DNA from: an uncultured Robinsoniella sp.
Lineage (GTDB): Bacteria > Bacillota > Clostridia > Lachnospirales > Lachnospiraceae
NCBI GenBank assembly: GCA_900540475.1
Contig: UQGG01000005.1
Location: 1 to 64,000 of the forward strand
Reading direction: 5' to 3'
Length of the DNA: 64,000 nt
The stretch's first letter is position 1. The number at the start of each line of letters is the position of its first letter. A program made the position numbers and the translations under genes. Below are positions 51,239 through 59,875 of the stretch, piece by piece. The notes below the pieces were generated by a model. That model was not told where the DNA came from. It was given only the letters and a program-made list of their open reading frames with translations, and ran no database searches.

Positions 51239-52123
51239 ATGAAGAAGATTTTATGGAAACGGGGATGTGTTGTACTGGGAGGTGGCATTCTGGCATTGAG
51301 TATGGCAGGATGCGGCAAGGTGACTTCCGAGACGCTTTTGAAGTCCATGTCTGAAAATATGACTAAAGAAGAGAATTATAAGATGGATATGGTAATGGAC
51401 CTGCAGGCGGGCGGAACCGTTCAGGGAATAACTGTGGATATGAAAATGAATATGGATATGGGGATGAAAATAAATGCCAATCCGCAGGTGATATTTGGGG
51501 AAGGAGCCATAACTTTAGATATGCTGGGCATGAATCAGAAAATGAACATGCAGATGTATACAACGAAGGATGGAGATCAGACAGTTTCCTACTCAAAATT
51601 GGATGAGGGTGAATGGCAGAAAGAGGTCAGTGGTGATATTGATGAGATGATCAAATCTTATGATTTTGAAGCAGTACAGGAATTAGCAGGCAACCTGGAG
51701 CTGGCGGAGAAAACAGAAGAGGTTGACGGCGTGGAATGCTATGCACTGAAGGGCACCTTAGATGGGGAAGCATTAGAAACGATGTTAAAAGCCGCATTGA
51801 GTATTATGGATAGTTCCACGAATTTAATGGGAGAAGCGGATTGGACGAAAATGGATCTTCCCGTTGAAATCTATATTTCCAAAAAAGATAAGAAGCCGGT
51901 GAAAATGAGTCTGGATATGAAATCCATGATGCTGGAATCTATGAAAGGTGCCGAAACCGGTGAAGTGGATGTAGATTTTAAATGTGATAAATGTACGTTT
52001 GACTTAAAGTTTGGATCTTTTGGAGAAGTGGAAAAAATCACAGTACCGGATGATGTAGTAAATTCAGCCGTAGAAAAAGAAGCAGCTCCGGATACAGAAA
52101 AGGAAACGGATCTGGTAGCATAA
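51239..52123 (+). CDS. Met-rich lipoprotein (DUF6612/LolA-like fold)
   Basis: A 294-residue lipoprotein with lipobox SMAGC (Cys25). Residues about 45-115 are rich in methionine ('MDMVMDLQAG', 'MKMNMDMGMKINAN', 'MLGMNQKMNMQMY'), followed by a beta-rich domain with 'DGVECYALKGTLDGEALETMLKAAL' and an acidic C terminus. The fold resembles DUF6612/LppX-LolA-type lipid or hydrophobic-ligand binders. The Met stretches may instead bind copper. AAAGGAGG is a strong site before ATG 51239; the frame from 51203 starts in a hairpin. Ligand unknown. Confidence 0.75.
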   Translation: MKKILWKRGCVVLGGGILALSMAGCGKVTSETLLKSMSENMTKEENYKMDMVMDLQAGGTVQGITVDMKMNMDMGMKINANPQVIFGEGAITLDMLGMNQKMNMQMYTTKDGDQTVSYSKLDEGEWQKEVSGDIDEMIKSYDFEAVQELAGNLELAEKTEEVDGVECYALKGTLDGEALETMLKAALSIMDSSTNLMGEADWTKMDLPVEIYISKKDKKPVKMSLDMKSMMLESMKGAETGEVDVDFKCDKCTFDLKFGSFGEVEKITVPDDVVNSAVEKEAAPDTEKETDLVA

Positions 52124-52159
52124 GCATGTAACCGTTTTATAAATTTAACAGGGTAAATC

Positions 52160-52198
52160 AAAATGGACCAGGAGTCATCTCTCCCGGCCCATTTTTTT
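52160..52198 (+). terminator. Intrinsic terminator after the Met-rich lipoprotein gene
   Basis: AAATGG-CC-GGAG pairs with CTCC-GG-CCATTT, mismatches between blocks, then a T-run of seven. It could serve the leftward gene beyond as well. Confidence 0.8.
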
Positions 52199-52238
52199 AC
52201 ACAAAAAAGATTTGTGAACGGATGGATCGTGTATGTAA

Positions 52239-52469
52239 TTATGCTGCAATATAAGGCTCCATGATCCGTTCTGCTAAAAAAGGATTGTTTGTATTAATAG
52301 CGAGCTTGAGAGACCGGTTGATATCAAGACTGAATACCCCCAGTAGAGATTTTGCATCAACGGTAGCCCGTCCGCAGATTAAGTCCGCATCACAGTCCAG
52401 TTGATTGCATTTTTTTACAAATTCATAGATGTCTTCAAAAGATTTCAGTTTAATGGTGTAGTTAACCAT
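52239..52469 (-). CDS. HPr-fold protein without the active-site histidine
   Basis: A 76-residue HPr-like protein (MVNYTIKLKSFEDIYEFVK at the start; 'DLICGRATVDAKSLLGVFSLDI' matches the HPr Ser46 region). The phosphorylatable His15 of HPr (normally in G-x-H-A-R) is replaced, so it cannot work in PTS phosphotransfer. A Crh-like regulatory role via the serine segment is possible. The start at 52469 has GGAAGGG upstream; a 95-residue frame from 52526 lacks one. Confidence 0.82.
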   Translation of the reverse strand: MVNYTIKLKSFEDIYEFVKKCNQLDCDADLICGRATVDAKSLLGVFSLDINRSLKLAINTNNPFLAERIMEPYIAA

Positions 52470-52798
52470 AGCGCCCTTCCTTCCTAAAATGTGAGTGTTT
52501 TTGTATGCTGCCTGTGTTCTTTTCATTCATATTACAAGAATTCTGTCAACACAGCATGATACCTCCGTAAAGTATATGTAAAATATTTTTGAAATAGAAC
52601 ACTTTTTGAAAAATTTATGAAAAAAATTTATGAAAACATTCAGAATCCGGAAATTGGAAAATTATTGTTGAAAAAGTATAGTGCTGGTTTACTTTACAGC
52701 TTAAAGTTAACGGCGCTTCGCTTGCCAATTGTTGATGAAACATATACAATAGCGATAACAAATGAAATGCGTTATGTTAAGAAAGGTAAGGGAAGATT
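52470..52798. other. Intergenic region before the ABC-2 exporter
   Basis: It separates divergent genes. A 62-codon frame (52617-52805) is present but has no ribosome binding site and ends across the ATPase start. AT-rich runs with repeated AAAATTTATGAAA occur at 52610-52633. No RNA element recognised. Confidence 0.4.
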
Positions 52799-53539
52799 AT
52801 GGTAAATAACAAACAGGCAACAGAGGTTTTAAAAATACAGGATTTAACAAAGATATATGGTGATACCAAGAAAGCAGTGGATCATTTGTCACTGGAGGTA
52901 CAGGCAGGTGATATTTATGGGTTTATCGGGCACAACGGTGCCGGAAAGACGACTACCATCCGCTCTGTCGTAGGTGTGATGGAGTTTGACAGCGGGGAAA
53001 TCTGGATCGGCGGGCATTCTGTAAAAAAGGAACCCATAAAATGTAAAGAAATGACAGCGTATATTCCTGATAATCCGGATTTGTATGAATACCTCACAGG
53101 GATACAATACTTGAATTACATAGGAGATATGTTCCGGGTTCCGAGCGGGGAGCGGGAGAAGCGTATCCGAAAATATGGAGATCTGTTAGGAATTACGAAG
53201 AATCTGGGTGATCTGGTGTCCTCCTATTCTCATGGTATGAAGCAGAAGCTGGCAATTATTTCGGCATTTATCCATTTGCCAAAGTTACTGGTTCTGGATG
53301 AGCCATTTGTTGGGCTGGATCCGGAAGCAGCTTTTAACCTGAAGAAGATGATGCATGAATTATGCGATAACGGCGGTGCAATTTTCTTTTCTACCCATGT
53401 CCTGGATGTGGCGGAAAAACTCTGCAATAAAATAGCGATCATCAAAGCGGGTAAATTAATCGCCAGCGGAAGGACAGAAGATGTCAGAGGGAACAACAGC
53501 TTAGAAGAAGTATTTTTGGAGGTGGCAGCACATGACTAA
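52799..53539 (+). CDS. ABC transporter ATP-binding protein (ABC-2 exporter)
   Basis: A 246-residue ATPase of the CcmA/YhaQ/EcsA-like group. Walker A GHNGAGKT (about residues 44-51), a degenerate signature 'SSYSHGMKQKL', Walker B LLVLDEPFVGLD, and the H-loop 'FFSTHVLDVAEKL' are clear. AAGGGAAGA lies before the ATG. The gene overlaps the permease by 8 bp. The substrate is unknown. Confidence 0.9.
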   Translation: MVNNKQATEVLKIQDLTKIYGDTKKAVDHLSLEVQAGDIYGFIGHNGAGKTTTIRSVVGVMEFDSGEIWIGGHSVKKEPIKCKEMTAYIPDNPDLYEYLTGIQYLNYIGDMFRVPSGEREKRIRKYGDLLGITKNLGDLVSSYSHGMKQKLAIISAFIHLPKLLVLDEPFVGLDPEAAFNLKKMMHELCDNGGAIFFSTHVLDVAEKLCNKIAIIKAGKLIASGRTEDVRGNNSLEEVFLEVAAHD

Positions 53540-55100
53540 ATTTATGGGACTGTTAAGGGTGCAGATGCTAGGATCATTTGGCGTCAATAAGCTATTGCAT
53601 GCCAGGGATAAAAAGGAAAAGAGAAGAGCGGTGGGTGTTCTGATTGTAGCGATCGTGCTGGTAGTACTGATGTTTGGATACAGTACAGGTCTGGCAATTG
53701 GATATAAGGTACTGGGACTCACAGAAATGCTTCCATCGATGATGCTGATGACCGTTGCACTGGTGACGATCGTGCTCACCTTTTCCGGAAGTACGGGGAT
53801 GCTGTTTGGCATGAAGGATTATGACATGGTAATGTCTCTGCCGGTGAGCAGTGCTGCGATCATATTGAGCAGACTTCTGTGGACCTATGTATTAAATCTT
53901 CTAGTAGGGTGTATCGCACTTTTGCCTTCTATTATCGTATTTGGGGTAACCATGCACAGCAGCCCGGGCGTCTGGCTAATGATGCTGTTCGGGATATTTT
54001 TTGCGCCCATGCTTCCAATGACAATTGCTTTAGCATTAGGGGCTCTGATTACTGCGATTGCTTCCCGGTTCAAATACAAAAATCTGATTGTGATTATCCT
54101 GAGCATCGGGGCTACTCTGGCGGCGATTGCGGGATCATTCAGCCTTCAGGGAGGAGCACAGCAGATGGTGGAGATCGGAACAATGCTGTCCGATACTATA
54201 AATGGTTTTTATCCCCCTGCCCGCCTGTTTTCCAATGCACTGATCCGGGAAAGCTGGATGGATTTTATACTGTTTTTGGTCTTGTCGGTCATACCGGTTA
54301 TATTATTTATAGCGCTGCTTGCTGTGTTTTATAAAAAAATAAATTCAGCTATTTTAAATCACCATACAAAGAGTAACTATAAAATGGGTGCTCTGAGCGT
54401 AAGAACTCCCTTTGCAGCGGCATACAGAAGAGAGCTGGGAAGATATACTTCTTGCAGCATTTATATTATGAATTCATCCATATCAGCGATCCTAATGGTT
54501 GCAATGGGAATTGTCCTGCTATTTATTAAACCGGATCAGATAGATAAAATGTTAGAAATGCCGGGAGTGTTTAACAATCTGCAAAAGTACGCACCATTTG
54601 TAATGATTTTAACTTCTTCCCTGTGCAGTACAACTGCCTCCTCTATTTCACTGGAGGGAAAAAGCAGATGGATTAATAGTTCCATGCCCGTTAAAAACAG
54701 TGTCATTTACAATAGTAAAATAGCGGTAAACCTGACAGTACTGCTGCCGGCAGTTTTGGTAACGGGGATTCTGTTTACCATAGCTCTAAAACCGGGATTA
54801 CTGAATTGCATTATGATTTTTGCTGCACCTGCAGTGTATGCTTGTTTCATTTCAGTATTGGGACTCTATCTTAATTTAAAATATCCAAAGTACGACTGGA
54901 ATAACGAAATTGAGGTCGTAAAACAGTCTATGGCAGTGGGAATTACCATGGGGGCAGGAGCACTTTGTGCCTTTGTACCTATAGTAGCAGCAGTTGTTTT
55001 TAACCAATATATAGAAGTTGTTTTAATTGCGGCTACGATTATCTTTGGCATCTTTACATTTATGCTCTACCGTAAAACGGTAAATATCAGGATGCAATAG
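53532..55100 (+). CDS. ABC-2 type permease, large multi-pass
   Basis: A 522-residue membrane protein with about 12 hydrophobic segments in two sets and a central loop ('LSVRTPFAAAYRRELGRYTS'). It resembles the putative ABC exporter permeases of the YhaP/EcsB-like or 'ABC_putative exporter' type found beside CcmA ATPases in Clostridia. Operon with the preceding ATPase. It may export lipids, peptides or secretion-stress products; not resolvable here. Confidence 0.85.
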   Translation: MTKFMGLLRVQMLGSFGVNKLLHARDKKEKRRAVGVLIVAIVLVVLMFGYSTGLAIGYKVLGLTEMLPSMMLMTVALVTIVLTFSGSTGMLFGMKDYDMVMSLPVSSAAIILSRLLWTYVLNLLVGCIALLPSIIVFGVTMHSSPGVWLMMLFGIFFAPMLPMTIALALGALITAIASRFKYKNLIVIILSIGATLAAIAGSFSLQGGAQQMVEIGTMLSDTINGFYPPARLFSNALIRESWMDFILFLVLSVIPVILFIALLAVFYKKINSAILNHHTKSNYKMGALSVRTPFAAAYRRELGRYTSCSIYIMNSSISAILMVAMGIVLLFIKPDQIDKMLEMPGVFNNLQKYAPFVMILTSSLCSTTASSISLEGKSRWINSSMPVKNSVIYNSKIAVNLTVLLPAVLVTGILFTIALKPGLLNCIMIFAAPAVYACFISVLGLYLNLKYPKYDWNNEIEVVKQSMAVGITMGAGALCAFVPIVAAVVFNQYIEVVLIAATIIFGIFTFMLYRKTVNIRMQ

Positions 55101-55265
55101 AGGAAACAGTATAATTTCATATGTAGTTAGAATGGGTTATCAAGATACAAAACATGAAATTTGGGTTTTGCAGGGAAGCGTAATTAATCAGCAAATCCCA
55201 AATTTATCTGCATATAATCGCACCTTCGGAATAAAATGAAAGTGACTTAATATCCGGAGTCTGCC

Positions 55266-56423
55266 ATGGACAAGAAACGTGAAAAACGTATTATACAAAT
55301 AGAACTTATTATTTTAGTACTGTTAACTATTTTTGCTGTTTACAGAGGGGTACATAGTTCACTGTCGAACCATGCCGCAGCAGAAAAGTTAAAGAGTACT
55401 GCAAACACCGGGGAGCAGGAAACAGGGCAAGCTGAACCGGTCACAGAGAAAGAGGGAGTATCCGCAGAAGAAACCCAAAAAGAGACAGAAAAGAAATTCA
55501 TAAAATGGGTGGATTTTCATGTGACAAATGAAGCCATGAGGGCTGCTTACCAGATGGATGTGGAGAGCTACGGGCAGGAGGTTCATCTGGACTGGGTGGA
55601 TTTGCTGGCTTACCTTGGAACACGGTATGGCGGTGACTTCACACGATATAAAGAAAAAGATCTGCAGGAATTAAAAGAAAAACGAATCACCCAGGGACAG
55701 ACCATGGATGAGCTGACGAAGGATTTAAAATATTATCCATATTACAGAGAAGCATATGGAGCCGTTCTGGATGGCTGGGTTGGGGAATATGAGATCCAGG
55801 TGGAAAAAGAAAATGAAGTCGTGTGGGAAAAGAAATATGGTTTAAAGGCATATCTCCCAATCGCAAAGGGATATGAATATTCTGATTATGATGATTTTGG
55901 AACGTCCAGATCTTATGGATACAGCCGCCCGCATTTGGGGCATGACATGATGGGGCAGGTTGGAACACCGATTATTGCGGTAGAGTCCGGTTATGTGGAA
56001 GCAATTGGCTGGAACCAATATGGCGGCTGGCGCCTGGGTATCCGGAGTTTCGATAAAAAGCGTTATTATTACTATGCTCATTTGAGGAAGAACTTTCCTT
56101 ACAACAAACAGCTGGAAGTGGGAAGCGTAGTGCAGGCGGGGGATGTCATCGGCTATCTGGGGCGTACCGGGTACAGCGCCAATGAAAATGTGAATAATAT
56201 TGATACCTCCCATCTGCATTGGGGATTGCAGCTGATCTTTGACGAATCCCAAAAGGAAGGGAATGGTGAAATATGGGTAGACTGTTATCAGCTGACCAGA
56301 TTTCTCTATCAGAACAGGAGCCTTACAGAGAAGAATCTGGAGACAAAGGAATATCACAGAATTTATGAATTCAGAGATCCGGCAGCAGAGCAGTATAAAA
56401 ATGCATCGGAAAAAGGCGATTGA
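55266..56423 (+). CDS. Membrane-anchored M23 (LytM-type) metallopeptidase
   Basis: A 385-residue protein with one N-terminal membrane helix (residues about 10-28), a Glu/Thr-rich stalk (to about 75), an extra domain, and a C-terminal M23 domain. Zinc ligands His223/Asp227 (HLGHD) and His316/His318 (HLHWG) are intact, so it should cleave peptidoglycan cross-peptides outside the membrane; it might instead act in sporulation (SpoIIQ-like), though SpoIIQ forms often lack zinc ligands. The ribosome binding site is CGGAG. The stop at 56421-56423 overlaps the next gene's -35 box. Confidence 0.88.
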   Translation: MDKKREKRIIQIELIILVLLTIFAVYRGVHSSLSNHAAAEKLKSTANTGEQETGQAEPVTEKEGVSAEETQKETEKKFIKWVDFHVTNEAMRAAYQMDVESYGQEVHLDWVDLLAYLGTRYGGDFTRYKEKDLQELKEKRITQGQTMDELTKDLKYYPYYREAYGAVLDGWVGEYEIQVEKENEVVWEKKYGLKAYLPIAKGYEYSDYDDFGTSRSYGYSRPHLGHDMMGQVGTPIIAVESGYVEAIGWNQYGGWRLGIRSFDKKRYYYYAHLRKNFPYNKQLEVGSVVQAGDVIGYLGRTGYSANENVNNIDTSHLHWGLQLIFDESQKEGNGEIWVDCYQLTRFLYQNRSLTEKNLETKEYHRIYEFRDPAAEQYKNASEKGD

Positions 56424-56460
56424 CATAAGTCCGGAATACTGATATAATGAACGTTGTTCA
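56420..56460 (+). promoter_or_regulatory. tetR promoter with autoregulatory operator
   Basis: TTGACA (56420-56425), 17 bp, TATAAT (56443-56448). The perfect palindrome TGAACGTTGTTCA (56448-56460) overlaps the end of the -10 box and the start site. A related palindrome (TGAACACTGTTCA) occurs at 57088-57100. Confidence 0.75.
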
Positions 56461-56476
56461 AGATGGAGGTGGGCGT

Positions 56477-57043
56477 GTGAACCGTGTTGTAACTTCAAAA
56501 GAAGAGTTGATAAAAGCTGCCAGGGAAATTGTATTTGAAGAAGGGGCCGAAAAATTAAATATACGGTATCTTGCTAAGAAATGCGGCATAGCCACGGGAT
56601 CCGTCTACAATTATTTTCCATCTAAGTCGGAACTGATATGTGCAGTGGTGGAGGAGTTCTGGAGAAGAGTATTTCATCAGGATGTATGTAAAATACAAGG
56701 TGATATTTCATTTGTAGAGTTCTTTGAAACTGTTTACCTGAGATTGTGTTCCAACCTTCAGGATTTCCGTTCCATTTTTATGAGCCAGTTTGAAGCAATG
56801 AAAAGTTCGGAAAAAGAAAAGGGCAGGCTGGTGGAACAGAAGTATATGGAGCATGTGAAAAACGGATTTTTGCTGGCTCTTGGACAGGATAAAAAAATAC
56901 CGGACACCGTATGGACAGATACATTTACAAAAGAGAAATTCGTAGCATTTCTATTTACCAATATGTTTTCCATGCTTACGGACGAAGAACGGGACTGCAG
57001 CTATTTTAAAGAAGTCCTGAACAGAATTTTATATGTTACCTGA
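56477..57043 (+). CDS. TetR/AcrR family regulator of the following membrane-protein operon
   Basis: A 188-residue TetR-type repressor beginning with GTG at 56477, six bases after GGAGGT. A longer frame from ATG 56447 is excluded because that ATG lies inside the -10 box. The helix-turn-helix ('IRYLAKKCGIATGSVYNYFPSK') falls at about residues 22-43; the rest is the helical ligand domain. Matching 13-bp operators precede it and the next gene, so it probably represses both. Confidence 0.87.
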   Translation: MNRVVTSKEELIKAAREIVFEEGAEKLNIRYLAKKCGIATGSVYNYFPSKSELICAVVEEFWRRVFHQDVCKIQGDISFVEFFETVYLRLCSNLQDFRSIFMSQFEAMKSSEKEKGRLVEQKYMEHVKNGFLLALGQDKKIPDTVWTDTFTKEKFVAFLFTNMFSMLTDEERDCSYFKEVLNRILYVT

Positions 57044-57075
57044 TCCACTTTTATTAATTGTAAAGGTGGATTTTC
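57043..57075 (+). terminator. Intrinsic terminator after tetR
   Basis: ATCCAC and GTGGAT arms continue into TTTTA/TGTAAA pairs, followed by TTTTC. Confidence 0.6.
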
Positions 57076-57087
57076 TTAAAAGAAAAA

Positions 57088-57100
57088 TGAACACTGTTCA
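57088..57100. promoter_or_regulatory. Second TetR operator
   Basis: TGAACACTGTTCA, a palindrome with the same TGAAC-N3-GTTCA arms as the site in the tetR promoter, 45 bp before the start of the next gene. Confidence 0.6.
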
Positions 57101-57144
57101 ATAAAGGCCGGGTTCAGCAAATGTGTACAAAAGGAGAAAAATAT

Positions 57145-57570
57145 ATGAAGAAAATGATTAATATTGCTTTTGGTTATGGGATTGCAGCAATGGCGGGAGG
57201 CGTTTTCTACCGGGAATTTACAAAGTTTAACGGTTTTGACGGGCGGACATCCCTGGCTTTCGTACATACCCATTTGTTTTTACTGGGAATGATAATGTTC
57301 CTTATTACCGCTTTGTTTGTGGGAAATTTAAAGGATTTATGCCGATCTAAAAAGTGGAAAGCATTTATGGTGATCTACAATATTGGCGTACCGGTCACAG
57401 CTTTGATGCTTCTCATAAGGGGTGTGGTACAGGTACTTGGAATCAAAGCATCTGCGGCACTGGATGCTTCCATCTCGGGTATTGCGGGAATCGGGCATAT
57501 CCTCACAGGAGTGGGTATTGTTTTATTATTTTTATGTTTAAAGGAGTGTGTGGTAAAAGATGAAAAATAA
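57145..57570 (+). CDS. DUF2871 family membrane protein
   Basis: A 141-residue protein with four predicted membrane segments. 'GVFYREFTKFNGFDGRTSLAFVHTHLFLLGM' (split over residues 18-48) has the Glu and His residues conserved in the DUF2871 group. Function is unknown; heme- or quinone-related membrane roles have not been shown. ATG 57145 has AAAGGAGA upstream. Overlaps the next gene by 11 bp and is preceded by the TetR operator. Confidence 0.8.
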   Translation: MKKMINIAFGYGIAAMAGGVFYREFTKFNGFDGRTSLAFVHTHLFLLGMIMFLITALFVGNLKDLCRSKKWKAFMVIYNIGVPVTALMLLIRGVVQVLGIKASAALDASISGIAGIGHILTGVGIVLLFLCLKECVVKDEK

Positions 57571-58021
57571 ATTTTTTCATATACCTAAGAAATATCTGTT
57601 GCTGACTGCGGGAATTGTCTGGTTTGCGGCAGGCTTTAATATTATAAGAATCGGGCTGCTGGCTTCCGGCAGACCCTGGAGTATTTGGGCAGTGCTCTCT
57701 GCCTTACTGGTATTTGGAGTGTTTTATGGTTTTATTTTCCGCCGGTTAATCGGAAAGCACACCAAACGCATACTTGGCAGCAAAGAGGAACGGATGCATA
57801 TCCTTCGATTTTTTGACTTGAAATCTTATTGCATCATGGCATTTATGATGACCTTTGGAATATTACTGCGCCGTGCAGATGTTTGGCCGGGGCACTGTAT
57901 CCGGATGTTCTATACCGGATTGGGGGCTTCCCTTGTGGCAGCAGGGATTGGATTTTGTATGAAGTTTGGCACGGTGGAGAAATTAATGGAAGATATGCGT
58001 GAGAAAAGTCATGTGTTTTAA
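57560..58021 (+). CDS. Four-helix membrane protein of unknown function
   Basis: A 153-residue protein with about four hydrophobic segments ('LLTAGIVWFAAGFNIIRIG', 'WAVLSALLVFGVFYGFIF', 'CIMAFMMTFGILLRR', 'LGASLVAAGIGFCMKF'). Basic loops lie between helices 2 and 3. I do not recognise the family. It is translationally coupled to the DUF2871 gene and shares its TetR control, suggesting a two-component membrane complex. Confidence 0.75.
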   Translation: MKNKFFHIPKKYLLLTAGIVWFAAGFNIIRIGLLASGRPWSIWAVLSALLVFGVFYGFIFRRLIGKHTKRILGSKEERMHILRFFDLKSYCIMAFMMTFGILLRRADVWPGHCIRMFYTGLGASLVAAGIGFCMKFGTVEKLMEDMREKSHVF

Positions 58022-58022
58022 A

Positions 58023-58099
58023 TAAATAAAAATACGTTTTTTTAACTGGGTTTTGTGAAAACAGCAGAATACAGTCAAAAAAACGTATTTTTTATTTTG
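58023..58099 (+). terminator. Terminator after the membrane-protein pair
   Basis: AAATACGTTTTTTT pairs with AAAAAAACGTATTT, followed by TTTATTTT. AAAAAAACG occurs again about 45 bp downstream. The remaining gap to 58321 has no gene. Confidence 0.7.
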
Positions 58100-58321
58100 C
58101 AGTTAAATCCCAGGTCAAAAAAACGAATCTTTCCGAAGCTTCTGTTTATTCAAAATCCACTTAGAGAATGGTAAATTATAACTAACATGAAATGACTGCG
58201 TGCAGCGAGGCGGAAAAAGAGATTTCTTTTGGAAAACGATTATGATATGATGTTAATCGTGAAGGAAAGTATTGGGCAGCAGATCAGGAAACTGTCTGCA
58301 AGACGGGAGGAAAAAGACGAA

Positions 58322-59866
58322 ATGTATCGTGTAATGGTAGCTGATGATGAACCTTTAATGAGAAAGGCCATGGTTTCTTTGACAAATTGGCAGGAGTTGG
58401 GTTGTGAGGTGGTATATACCGCTGAAAACGGGCAGCAGGTTATGGAGAACCTAAAGGAGATTAAGCCGGATATTTTAATTACGGATATTAAAATGCCCGG
58501 GAAAGACGGAATTGAAATCGCCAAATATATCTGGGAAGAAAAATTGCCGATAAAAATTATTTTACTGACTGCATATGCTGATTTTTCTTACGCTCAGTCT
58601 GCAGTTAAATATAATGTAGTGGATTATGTTACAAAAACAGGTGCTTTTGACGGGCTGATCATGGCGATTAATAAAGCAAAAGACCTGATTGAAAAAGAAC
58701 ATACAAGCATTTCCAGAGAGGATAAAGAAACGGTACTGGAATATTTTCTGAAATCCATATTTGACGAATCCATCTATGATGAAGAAGAGATACAATCCAA
58801 AATGTCTGAACTGGGTATGAAGCCGGACAATTATCTGGTGCTGCTTCTGCATTTCCGCCTGAACGAAGATATGACAACGGAGAAAAAAAGCAGGACGTAT
58901 AAGAGCCTTCTGAATTTCTTTTCCATGGTGTTTGGAGAACAGATGTTAAGAGGAATTCCGGTTCAGCGGGATATGTATGCCATCGTGGTACAAAATGTGC
59001 CGGAAAATTATATGGATACCATATTGATGCAGGGACAGCAGATCACGGATATGATGGACAATTTCATGGGGTTGTATGTAAATATCGGCGTCAGTTCCAG
59101 GCAGCAGAATGTGATCTGTATGAAAAAAGCTTACGACCAGGCGGAAAGTGTTCTGGGAAACAGCTTTATCAGCGGAGACAGTAAGATCAGCTTTTTCGAA
59201 AGAGATGGTGTGAATCCGGAGAAATACAGTGCCAAAGTGGATGAACTGATCGAACAGCTTTGCTTTCAGGTGAGTCAGGGCAATACAGAAGAGGTTCAGC
59301 TAAAATTCAAAGAAATTTTAGATACACAGAAAACGGAACTGTGTGCTGCAAATACTATTAAAAATTCAGGTATCATTATACAGCAGAGATGCAGGAAAAT
59401 CTTAGACTCCTTTGGTACGGACATTTTTCAGGTTACCGGCTACCGGGGGAGCATAACGGAGAAGATTCACCGTTGCTTTTATGCAGATGAATATGAAAAG
59501 GTAATGCTGGAAATCCTCCAGGGGACTTCAGCTTACGTATCAAATGCCTCCAGTCATAAAAATACGATAGTAAATGAATGTGAGCGTTACATAGAAGAAA
59601 ACTTCCATAAGGGCATTACGGTAACGGATATAGCAGAACACGTGGGTACCAGTATCAGTTACCTCAGCAGAATCTATAAAGAAGCCACCGGGGAGAAAAT
59701 CCTGAACAGGCTGAATCAGATGCGGATCGAAAAAGCAAAGGACTATCTGAAAAACACAGATAAGAAAATATATGAAATTGCAGATGCGCTGGGCTTTGAA
59801 AATACCACCTATTTTTCTTATTTCTTTAAAAAATATACCGGAGTTTCACCAAAAGACTTTAAATAG
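58322..59866 (+). CDS. YesN-type response regulator (receiver plus AraC)
   Basis: A 514-residue regulator. A receiver domain (residues about 1-125; acidic pair in VADDEP, phospho-acceptor Asp in 'ILITDIKMPGKDG' near residue 56) is followed by a long linker domain and a C-terminal AraC double helix-turn-helix (about 415-512; 'VTDIAEHVGTSISYLSRIYKE', 'IYEIADALGFENTTYFSYFFKK', split over residues 480-501). ATG 58322 follows GGGAGG. The gene forms a unit with a binding protein and a YesM kinase; typical targets are sugar ABC operons. Confidence 0.92.
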   Translation: MYRVMVADDEPLMRKAMVSLTNWQELGCEVVYTAENGQQVMENLKEIKPDILITDIKMPGKDGIEIAKYIWEEKLPIKIILLTAYADFSYAQSAVKYNVVDYVTKTGAFDGLIMAINKAKDLIEKEHTSISREDKETVLEYFLKSIFDESIYDEEEIQSKMSELGMKPDNYLVLLLHFRLNEDMTTEKKSRTYKSLLNFFSMVFGEQMLRGIPVQRDMYAIVVQNVPENYMDTILMQGQQITDMMDNFMGLYVNIGVSSRQQNVICMKKAYDQAESVLGNSFISGDSKISFFERDGVNPEKYSAKVDELIEQLCFQVSQGNTEEVQLKFKEILDTQKTELCAANTIKNSGIIIQQRCRKILDSFGTDIFQVTGYRGSITEKIHRCFYADEYEKVMLEILQGTSAYVSNASSHKNTIVNECERYIEENFHKGITVTDIAEHVGTSISYLSRIYKEATGEKILNRLNQMRIEKAKDYLKNTDKKIYEIADALGFENTTYFSYFFKKYTGVSPKDFK

Positions 59867-59875
59867 GAGGATCGG

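Noticed and set aside
52617..52805. 62-codon frame before the ABC-2 ATPase
   Set aside because: No ribosome binding site, AT-rich start region, and its end overlaps the well-supported ATPase start.
56447..56476. ATG start at 56447 for the TetR gene
   Set aside because: The ATG lies inside the TATAATGA -10 region of its own promoter, so it would not be in the mRNA.
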